A stretch of DNA of 49,286 bases from Fermentimonas sp. (GTDB taxonomy: Bacteria; Bacteroidota; Bacteroidia; Bacteroidales; Dysgonomonadaceae): assembly GCA_028683355.1 (NCBI GenBank), contig JAQUIZ010000004.1, positions 13,757-63,042 on the forward strand, given 5' to 3'. How positions within the stretch are numbered: the first letter of the stretch is position 1; every line of letters starts with the position of its first letter. A program made the position numbers and the translations under genes. The notes below the pieces were generated by a model. It saw nothing but the letters and a program-made list of their open reading frames with translations. It made no database searches and was not told where the DNA came from. This document shows, one piece after another, positions 24,289 to 31,161 of the stretch.

Positions 24289-26556
24289 ATGTCACAGAAA
24301 AAGCTTTGGATTGCACTCTCAGCGGTTATTCTTTTCTCGTTTGCAGTACTGCTGTATTATGGAAATCAAATCTATCAAAAAGCACCACCGGTTCCGGAAA
24401 ATGTTGTAAACTCATCAGGTACTGTGTTATTCACAGGTAAGGACATTAAAGATGGACAAAATATTTGGCAGAGTATAGGTGGACAAGAAGTTGGCACCAT
24501 TTGGGGACACGGTGCTTATGTTGCACCCGACTGGACAGCAGACTATCTGCATAGAGAAGCTCAGTTCCTTTTAAATAAATGGTCACAAGAAGATTATGGC
24601 GTTGATTTCGAATCACTTTTAGCAGATGAAAAAGCATCTATGGAAAGTAGATTGCAAACATTTTTGCGAGAGAACACTTATGATGAGGGATCAGGTAACC
24701 TTGTCATACATAATGAAAGATACGAAGCATTTCTACATCTTAGTGAGCATTACTCCGGATTATTTATGGAAAATCCAAAACTGGATGATCTGCGTGCATC
24801 TTATGCTATAACAAAGAACACTATCAAAAGTGAAGAAAGGATGCATAAAATGTCAACATTCTTTTTCTGGGCTTCATGGGCATGTGTCACTAACCGGCCC
24901 GGAGAGGATATTACATATACTCACAACTGGCCGCCGGATGAGCAAATTGGCAATGTACCAACAAGTGATCTGATCCTGTGGACCGGTTTCAGTATAATAA
25001 TGCTGTTGATTGGCATCGGTATAATGATTTTTTTACAGGCACGTACACGAGAAGTGGAAATTCTGCGACCAGTTAAAGATCCACTTATGAATCAAACCAT
25101 TACACCTTCAATGTGGGCTGTGAAAAAATACTTCTGGATAGTAAACCTGCTAATTTTGGCACAAGTACTACTTGGAGTAATTACAGCCCATTACTCTGTA
25201 GAGGGAGATGGGTTCTATGGCATTGATATTGCAAGCTTTATACCCTACTCGATTACTCGAACCTGGCATATACAACTGGCAATTTTCTGGATTGCAACCT
25301 CATGGCTTGCTACCGGACTTTATATCGCTCCATCATTAAGTGGAAGAGATCCGAAGTTTCAAAAGTTAGGAGTAAATGTATTGTTTGTTGCATTACTTAT
25401 AGTAGTTGCGGGATCGTTAATCGGACAATGGTTTGGTGTAATGCAACGGCTCGATCTGGTAAATAATTTCTGGTTTGGTCATCAAGGATATGAATATGTA
25501 GATCTTGGGCGCTTTTGGCAAATATTACTCGTGGTGGGCTTATTCCTTTGGTTATGGCTGATGATGAGGCCTGTATTACCTATAATTAAAAAAGGCACTT
25601 CAGAAAAAGGATTACTTATACTATTTCTGATTTCATGTGCTGCAATAGCTCTTTTTTATGCAGCCGGTCTTATGTGGGGCAGAACTACAAACTTAGCTGT
25701 TGCAGAATACTGGCGCTGGTGGGTAGTTCACCTCTGGGTTGAAGGATTTTTTGAAGTATTCGCAACTGTAGTTGCTGCATTCCTTTTTATACGCCTCGGA
25801 CTTCTTGGAATAAAATCTGCAACAAATAATGTACTTTTTGCTACCGTAATATTTTTATCAGGAGGTATCTTAGGAACATTCCATCATCTTTATTTTACAG
25901 GAACACCAACTGCTGTAATGGCTATCGGCGCAACATTCAGTGCACTTGAAGTAGTTCCACTTGTAATTATCGGTTTTGAAGCATACCACAATTACCGACT
26001 AAGTAAAGCAACCGAATGGCTCAAAGATTACAAATGGCCTATATACTTCTTATTGTCGGTAGCATTCTGGAACTTCTTAGGTGCCGGCATTTTTGGATTC
26101 ATCATCAATCCTCCAATTGCATTATATTATATGCAAGGATTAAATACCACTCCTGTTCACGGTCATGCAGCATTGTTTGGTGTTTATGGAATGTTAGGAA
26201 TAGGACTGATATTGTTTGTATTACGCAGTATGTATCGTAAACATAAATGGAACGATAAACTTATTTCATTCACTTTCTGGACACTGAATATTGGATTACT
26301 GCTAATGGTTGTTTTAAGTCTGCTCCCTGTAGGGCTCATGCAGACAGTAGCCAGTGTAAAAGAGGGAATGTGGTGGGCAAGATCAGCTGAGTTTATGCAA
26401 CAGCCGCTTTTAAATGTATTTAAATGGTTGCGAACTGTAGGCGACACTATCTTTGCATTAGGAAGTATCACACTCTTCTTATTTGTATATCAACTGACTA
26501 TATTGAAAAAGAGAAAACCTACAGAAAGAAAACCTGCAGAAAATATTGACGAATGA
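24289..26556 (+). CDS. norB: Quinol-dependent nitric oxide reductase (qNOR)
   Basis: Single-subunit NO reductase of the haem-copper oxidase superfamily, reducing 2 NO to N2O with quinol in the inner membrane. The 755-residue length fits qNOR: an N-terminal helix, a periplasmic cytochrome-c-like domain without haem-binding CXXCH (about 35-220, GQNIWQSIGGQEVGTIWGHG), then about 12 more helices. Haem and FeB ligands keep NorB spacing: H327, H481, E485, H532/H533, H624 and H626. It follows the Rrf2 regulator by 146 bases and precedes RIC, so it is probably derepressed by NO. It would serve detoxification rather than full denitrification, since no other denitrification gene is present. Confidence 0.95.
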   Translation: MSQKKLWIALSAVILFSFAVLLYYGNQIYQKAPPVPENVVNSSGTVLFTGKDIKDGQNIWQSIGGQEVGTIWGHGAYVAPDWTADYLHREAQFLLNKWSQEDYGVDFESLLADEKASMESRLQTFLRENTYDEGSGNLVIHNERYEAFLHLSEHYSGLFMENPKLDDLRASYAITKNTIKSEERMHKMSTFFFWASWACVTNRPGEDITYTHNWPPDEQIGNVPTSDLILWTGFSIIMLLIGIGIMIFLQARTREVEILRPVKDPLMNQTITPSMWAVKKYFWIVNLLILAQVLLGVITAHYSVEGDGFYGIDIASFIPYSITRTWHIQLAIFWIATSWLATGLYIAPSLSGRDPKFQKLGVNVLFVALLIVVAGSLIGQWFGVMQRLDLVNNFWFGHQGYEYVDLGRFWQILLVVGLFLWLWLMMRPVLPIIKKGTSEKGLLILFLISCAAIALFYAAGLMWGRTTNLAVAEYWRWWVVHLWVEGFFEVFATVVAAFLFIRLGLLGIKSATNNVLFATVIFLSGGILGTFHHLYFTGTPTAVMAIGATFSALEVVPLVIIGFEAYHNYRLSKATEWLKDYKWPIYFLLSVAFWNFLGAGIFGFIINPPIALYYMQGLNTTPVHGHAALFGVYGMLGIGLILFVLRSMYRKHKWNDKLISFTFWTLNIGLLLMVVLSLLPVGLMQTVASVKEGMWWARSAEFMQQPLLNVFKWLRTVGDTIFALGSITLFLFVYQLTILKKRKPTERKPAENIDE

Positions 26557-26603
26557 TCTCTGTTTTGGAGATTTGAATAATAACATATTAAATATCAAGC
26601 TAA

Positions 26604-27329
26604 ATGGAAATTAACAACCAAAGTATAATTGGAAAGATTGTTGCTGAAAACTACAAAGCAGCCTCAGTTTTCAAAAAATACAAAATAGATTTCTGTTGCA
26701 ACGGAAATCGTACAATTGCCGATGCCAGCAGAAAAAAGCAGATGGATGAAGGTACTCTCATAAGTGAACTTAAAGAGGCAACCAGTGAAAAGAATCAAGG
26801 TGAGATCGATTTCAAATCGTTCCCTCTGGATTTGCTGGCTGATTATATAGAAAAAACTCACCATCGTTATATTGATTCTAAAATACCTGAGATTACTCCA
26901 TATCTCGAAAAGATTGTAAGTGTGCATGGCGACAATCATACTGAACTCTTTGAGGTGGAACGGCTATTTAAAGAATCAGCCGGGGATCTCTCGGCTCATC
27001 TTAGAAAAGAAGAGTTAATGTTATTCCCTTATATTAGACAACTGGTTAAAGCTCAAATATCAGGAGGAAAAAAGCCTGTCACAAAAATGGGCGATGCTGC
27101 TGAATACATTGCTCTGATGGAGGATGATCATAATGTGGAAGGAGAAAGATTCAGAACAATTAGTGAACTTACTGACAACTACAATCCACCAGCTGATGCC
27201 TGCAATACTTACAAAGTAACATTCAGCCTGCTTCAGGAGTTTGAGGAGAATCTGCACAGGCATATCCATCTCGAGAACAATATTCTTTTTCCAAAATCTA
27301 TTGCTTTAAACGAAGCAATAACAGATTAG
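26604..27329 (+). CDS. ric: Iron-sulfur cluster repair di-iron protein RIC (ScdA/YtfE family)
   Basis: 241 residues. The N-terminal ScdA_N (DUF542) domain has the CC pair C31-C32 in FKKYKIDFCCNGNRT. A hemerythrin-like four-helix bundle follows, with ligands around H86/H87, H132 and E136, H176, and H220 and E224 (HIHLEN). YtfE-type proteins repair Fe-S clusters damaged by NO or oxidation and can reduce NO. The gene is 47 bases downstream of qNOR and most likely in the same transcript. Confidence 0.93.
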   Translation: MEINNQSIIGKIVAENYKAASVFKKYKIDFCCNGNRTIADASRKKQMDEGTLISELKEATSEKNQGEIDFKSFPLDLLADYIEKTHHRYIDSKIPEITPYLEKIVSVHGDNHTELFEVERLFKESAGDLSAHLRKEELMLFPYIRQLVKAQISGGKKPVTKMGDAAEYIALMEDDHNVEGERFRTISELTDNYNPPADACNTYKVTFSLLQEFEENLHRHIHLENNILFPKSIALNEAITD

Positions 27330-27358
27330 CAAATACCGATAGTAAATGGATTATGTTC

Positions 27359-27395
27359 AAGAGAGGCTCATTTAGAGTCTCTCTTCTTCATTTTT
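27359..27395 (+). terminator. Terminator after RIC
   Basis: The 11-bp stem AAGAGAGGCTC/GAGTCTCTCTT (27359-27369 with 27375-27385), with one G-T pair, is followed by a T run at 27391-27395. Confidence 0.8.
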
Positions 27396-27409
27396 ACTAA
27401 GAAGGTGAT

Positions 27410-27417
27410 TATCTTTG
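27410..27417 (+). promoter_or_regulatory. -7 box for the thiamine pyrophosphokinase gene
   Basis: TATCTTTG matches TAnnTTTG. It shows that the in-frame TTG at 27415 is promoter DNA and not a start codon. No good -33 element is seen. Confidence 0.5.
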
Positions 27418-27435
27418 CATATTAAATATTCACTA

Positions 27436-28065
27436 ATGACAAATCTAATTAGCAGGGTTTCTACTGTAATAATCGCGAACGGCCGGTTTCCAACTCATCC
27501 TGTACCTCTTTCTTGTATAGAAAGAGCATCATATATTGTCTGCAGCGATGGAGCAGCAGATGAATTTATAAAAAAGGGCCGAAAACCGGATGCTATAGTT
27601 GGTGATTGTGACTCTATCTCTAAGGAAAACAGGGAACTTTATGCTCATATTTTGTATCCAAATAGTGATCAGGAGACAAATGACCTCACTAAATCCGTTC
27701 AGTTTTGTATTGAAAGGGGTAAAAAAGAAATAGTTATTGTTGGTGGTACAGGCAAACGAGAAGATCACACATTAGGCAATATTTCTTTAATTGCAGATTA
27801 TATTTCTGCCGTTAATGTGATAATGGTAACAAACTGGGGAATTTTCACACCAATAATTTCTTCAACTGAGTTTAAAAGCTATCCAGGAGAGAAAGTTTCA
27901 ATTTTCTCTATAGATCAAGTCAGATTAACCACAGAAGACCTTAAATATCCACTCTTCGACAGAGCTCTTAATAATTGGTGGGAAGGATCGTTAAATGTTT
28001 CACTTTCCGATAGCTTCAAGATTCATACCTCGGGCAGAACAATAGTTTACCAGGCATTCAGGTAG
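27436..28065 (+). CDS. Thiamine pyrophosphokinase
   Basis: Transfers pyrophosphate from ATP to thiamine to give TPP. 209 residues from the ATG at 27436; an in-frame TTG 21 bases upstream lies in a promoter -7 box. Family motifs are CSDGAADEF, PDAIVGDCDSIS, DQETNDLTKSVQF and GGTGKREDHTLGNI. The C-terminal TPK thiamine-binding domain has SIFSID and HTSGRTIVYQ. It completes the salvage route begun by the riboswitch-controlled receptor and PnuT at 14-17 kb. No riboswitch precedes this gene, so kinase and uptake are regulated separately here. Confidence 0.92.
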   Translation: MTNLISRVSTVIIANGRFPTHPVPLSCIERASYIVCSDGAADEFIKKGRKPDAIVGDCDSISKENRELYAHILYPNSDQETNDLTKSVQFCIERGKKEIVIVGGTGKREDHTLGNISLIADYISAVNVIMVTNWGIFTPIISSTEFKSYPGEKVSIFSIDQVRLTTEDLKYPLFDRALNNWWEGSLNVSLSDSFKIHTSGRTIVYQAFR

Positions 28066-28085
28066 ATTTTTAATCAAAGGTTAGT

Positions 28086-28808
28086 TTATACCATATCACG
28101 TAAAACTTCCAGTGACTTAAGCTTTGGAAATTCATACAGATGTAATCTATAATACTCTATCAAATAATCCAGAATCATATTCCTGTTCTCTCGTGATAAC
28201 CTGAACACATGCATATTCGCATAATTTATCCTTTGCAAATAAGTAAGGTAAGAACTCTGCATTCTATTAAGATAGTGTGAATGAGATGGAGTATTTCCTC
28301 TGAATTCGCCATTAATCAAATCAAAAAAAGCGTAATTATGCATGTTTTCCCAGTTTGGATAAATACCGATAAAACGAGTCAGTCCTATAATAAATGCAAT
28401 ATGAAAGTTTGCCACCCCTTTATCAGCAGCCTCAAGAGTCTCTACTGAATTTTTTATATAATCGAATGTAAGTTCATTATTATCAGACTCTCTAAGCACA
28501 TGAATTAAAAACTCGGAAAGAAAAAATGCGAGTGATACTTTTATCATATTATTGCATACATCATAAAGAGGGAATTGCCTATCGGCATCTTTCAACCTGT
28601 GTACTTCACGTAATGGGATATGCTCAACCTCAAGATTAAGTACAGAAAGCGGAAAGAAAAGTGATGCTTTTATCTTTGCCTTTTTATTATGTGAAAGAGG
28701 TAGGAGGTAAGAGGCTGTTCCAAATTTACGGGTAAATATCCTGACTATTGAATATCGGTCGCTATATCTGGAAGAACCAAGTACTATACCCTCAGTTTTA
28801 TGGAGCAT
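28086..28808 (-). CDS. recO: DNA repair protein RecO
   Basis: RecF-pathway mediator that helps load RecA onto SSB-coated single-stranded DNA. 240 residues from the ATG at 28808 (MLHKTEGIVLGSSRYSDRYSIV). A start at 28847 would add 13 unlikely residues. It has the N-terminal OB fold with TRKFGTASYLLPLSHNKKAKI and an alpha-helical C-terminal domain. The zinc-finger Cys set of some RecO proteins is absent, as is common in Bacteroidota. It follows rplS on the same strand, but a strong terminator lies between them. Confidence 0.88.
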   Translation of the reverse strand: MLHKTEGIVLGSSRYSDRYSIVRIFTRKFGTASYLLPLSHNKKAKIKASLFFPLSVLNLEVEHIPLREVHRLKDADRQFPLYDVCNNMIKVSLAFFLSEFLIHVLRESDNNELTFDYIKNSVETLEAADKGVANFHIAFIIGLTRFIGIYPNWENMHNYAFFDLINGEFRGNTPSHSHYLNRMQSSYLTYLQRINYANMHVFRLSRENRNMILDYLIEYYRLHLYEFPKLKSLEVLRDMV

Positions 28809-28883
28809 AGTCTGATTGATTAGTTCGTATCGCTGCAAGCATAACAAAGTTAAACATTAAATACTAAATAGGTAAAATTAGGC

Positions 28884-28910
28884 AAAAAAAAAGCCCCGAA
28901 AAATCGGAGC
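28884..28910 (-). terminator. Terminator of rplS
   Basis: On the minus strand GCTCCGA/TCGGGGC (28904-28910 with 28893-28899), with a TTTT loop, is followed by nine T (28884-28892). Confidence 0.9.
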
Positions 28911-28936
28911 ATTTTATTTCATTCTTCGGCTGAGTA

Positions 28937-29287
28937 TTAATATCCTTTTTTCTTAATACGGGCAGCTTTACCACGTCTGCTGCGAAGATAATAAAGTTTG
29001 GTTCTGCGAACTTTTCCTTCACTGTTTAGTGTTATACCATCAATAAATGGTGAATTCATTGGAAAAATACGTTCTACACCTATATTATCAGACATCTTTC
29101 TAACAGTGAAGCGTCTATTTTCACCATGACCTGACATTTTTATTACTACACCACGGTACTGCTGGATACGCTCCTTGTTACCCTCTACAATACGATAAGC
29201 TACTGTAATCGTATCACCACTTTTAAATTTTGGGAATTCTTTCTTCTCTCCTGCGAAAGCCTCTTCCGCTACTTTAATTAAGTCCAT
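28937..29287 (-). CDS. rplS: 50S ribosomal protein L19
   Basis: 116 residues with the full L19 signature: [52 protein letters not shown], and a basic tail ending in AARIKKKGY. It sits at the 30S-50S interface. It is monocistronic, with a strong terminator. A TACCTTTG -7 box lies on the minus strand at 29374-29381, giving a leader of about 80 bases that could hold autoregulatory structure, as r-protein leaders often do. I could not confirm one. Confidence 0.97.
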   Translation of the reverse strand: MDLIKVAEEAFAGEKKEFPKFKSGDTITVAYRIVEGNKERIQQYRGVVIKMSGHGENRRFTVRKMSDNIGVERIFPMNSPFIDGITLNSEGKVRRTKLYYLRSRRGKAARIKKKGY

Positions 29288-29373
29288 CTTTTTGAATGCT
29301 TTATGTTAATAATTAACCTTGTTTGAACCCAATATAACGAATTTATCCCGACAGAGATTGGGCAAAGCGGTTG

Positions 29374-29381
29374 CAAAGGTA
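29374..29381 (-). promoter_or_regulatory. -7 box of rplS
   Basis: On the minus strand this reads TACCTTTG. The nearest TTTG is 24 bases upstream (29406-29409), a few bases longer than the usual spacing. Confidence 0.45.
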
Positions 29382-29440
29382 GCAATTATTATTTTAATTT
29401 CCACGCAAAACATTATTTAATGTTTATTCTATTTTACCTC

Positions 29441-29471
29441 TTGATACAATTGAGAAAAAAACGTATTTTTG
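29441..29471 (+). promoter_or_regulatory. Promoter of the 5'-nucleotidase / GH3 / aroB operon
   Basis: TTG (29441-29443), a 20-base spacer and TATTTTTG (29464-29471), 34 bases before the start codon. Confidence 0.65.
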
Positions 29472-29504
29472 AAATTTATTACACTTCAATAGAAAACAAA
29501 TCGA

Positions 29505-30257
29505 ATGAAAATCAAAACAATATGGATTGCCGTCATTGCAATCTCTCTGCTATCATGCAAATCACAATATAAAGTAGCAGAAATTAATGGCACTATAATA
29601 GAGGTTGACTCAACATTTGATTCTCAATCGCATTCAAAAATGCACAATCTGGTCCATTCCTTCAAGGTTGAACTGGACTCAGAAATGAACGAAGTCATAG
29701 GCAATTCTGTTGAACAGATGGAATACAGCCGCCCTGAAAGTTTATTGACAAATCTTACATCCGATGTAATGAAGGAATATGGAGATGAGCATCTTCCCGG
29801 TGGCGCTGATATTGGAGTGATGAATGTCCATGGTCACCGTGCAAACATGCCCAAAGGACCTGTTACAGTGGGCAACCTATTTGAAATTTATTCATTCGAC
29901 AACACTATTACATTTCTTGAATTAAAAGGAAGTGATTTAAAGAAAATATTTGATGCCTATGCACGAATTGGAGGAGCAGGTATTTCATCTAATGTAAAAC
30001 TTGTCATTGAAGACAGAAAAGTAAAAAGTGCTACAATTAATGGTAAACCGATTGATAATAACAAGATCTACCAAATAGTTACACTCGATTATCTGGCAGG
30101 TGGAAATGATAATATGAGTGCCTTCCTTGATGCAGTATCTATAACTGATACAGGTGTAACGTTGCGGGATATCATGATTGATTGGGTTAGAGAACAAACA
30201 CGCCAGGGAAAGGAAGTCAAATCAGTTCTTGATGGCAGGATTGAGGTAAAAGAATAA
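29505..30257 (+). CDS. Lipoprotein: 5'-nucleotidase C-terminal (substrate-binding) domain
   Basis: 250 residues with a lipoprotein signal (IAVIAISLLSC, lipobox Cys18). The rest is the 5_nucleotid_C domain: RPESLLTNLTSDVM, ADIGVMNVHGHRANMPKGPVTVGNLFEIYSFDNTI and YQIVTLDYLAGGNDNMSAF. In UshA-like enzymes this domain binds the nucleobase and follows the metal-binding domain in one chain. Here the metal domain is a separate gene 12 bases downstream, so the pair probably works as a split periplasmic nucleotidase. The lipid anchor would place it at a membrane. The canonical NGG of this domain appears as NVHG (residues 107-110), which may alter activity. Confidence 0.88.
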   Translation: MKIKTIWIAVIAISLLSCKSQYKVAEINGTIIEVDSTFDSQSHSKMHNLVHSFKVELDSEMNEVIGNSVEQMEYSRPESLLTNLTSDVMKEYGDEHLPGGADIGVMNVHGHRANMPKGPVTVGNLFEIYSFDNTITFLELKGSDLKKIFDAYARIGGAGISSNVKLVIEDRKVKSATINGKPIDNNKIYQIVTLDYLAGGNDNMSAFLDAVSITDTGVTLRDIMIDWVREQTRQGKEVKSVLDGRIEVKE

Positions 30258-30269
30258 ACCGGAATAAAT

Positions 30270-31112
30270 ATGAAAACTACTATACACTATTATATAATTT
30301 GCTTGTTGTTAACCATAAGCTTTTCAGCCTATTCTCAAAAAAGCTTGGTAATCCTTCATACAAACGACACTCACAGCAGAATTGAACCTCTACCGGAAAC
30401 CGATAGAACATTTCCGGGAAGAAGTGGTGTTGAGAGACGTGCAATATTAATTGATCAGATAAGAAAAGAGAACAAAAATGTACTCCTGTTCGATGCCGGC
30501 GATTTTCTCCAGGGAACCCCTTACTTCAACCTTTTCAAAGGTGAAGTTGAGATTAAAGCTATGAACCTGATGGGGTATGATGCTGTAACTTTAGGTAATC
30601 ACGAATTTGACTATGGTCTTGAGATACTGGAAAAAGTAGCCCGTGAAGCCGACTTTCCTATTGTCTCCAGTAACTACGACTTCTCACAGACCAAACTAAA
30701 GAAACTCATAAAGCCATTTATTATCCTTAAAAGAGGTGGAGTCAGGATAGGTGTTATCGGAATCAATATACAGCCAAAAGGTTTAATAGCAGCAGATAAC
30801 TACAAAGGTGTAAAGTTCATGGATCCTGTTAAGACAGCAAATGAAATGGCAGATCTTCTTCTTACAAAATATAAATGTGATATGATTGTCTGCCTATCTC
30901 ACCTTGGGTATAATGGCGATCTGAATCTGGCTGAATCAACAAAGGGAATCGACCTGATAATAGGAGGTCACAGTCACACCTATCTGAAAGAGCCTGCAGT
31001 CAGGAAAAACACTGACAATAAAGATGTTAAAATATTTCAGACAAACGGAAGGGGTATATATGTTGGCAGACTGGATATTGAAATGGAAAAAGTGCAAGTA
31101 AACAAAAGATAA
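30270..31112 (+). CDS. Metallophosphatase: 5'-nucleotidase catalytic domain
   Basis: 280 residues with a signal peptide (LLLTISFSAYSQ). It has the calcineurin-like dimetal site motifs LHTNDTHSRIEP, FDAGDFLQGTPYF, LGNHEFDYG, CLSHLGY and GGHSHTYL. It corresponds to the N-terminal half of UshA-type 5'-nucleotidase and partners with the preceding lipoprotein. It is probably periplasmic, releasing nucleosides and phosphate. The operon continues into the GH3-serine hydrolase gene 49 bases later. Confidence 0.92.
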   Translation: MKTTIHYYIICLLLTISFSAYSQKSLVILHTNDTHSRIEPLPETDRTFPGRSGVERRAILIDQIRKENKNVLLFDAGDFLQGTPYFNLFKGEVEIKAMNLMGYDAVTLGNHEFDYGLEILEKVAREADFPIVSSNYDFSQTKLKKLIKPFIILKRGGVRIGVIGINIQPKGLIAADNYKGVKFMDPVKTANEMADLLLTKYKCDMIVCLSHLGYNGDLNLAESTKGIDLIIGGHSHTYLKEPAVRKNTDNKDVKIFQTNGRGIYVGRLDIEMEKVQVNKR

Positions 31113-31161
31113 GTGCTTTCTTAAAGTTGGAAAAACAAAAAGTGGTCCCGTTTTATTTATT

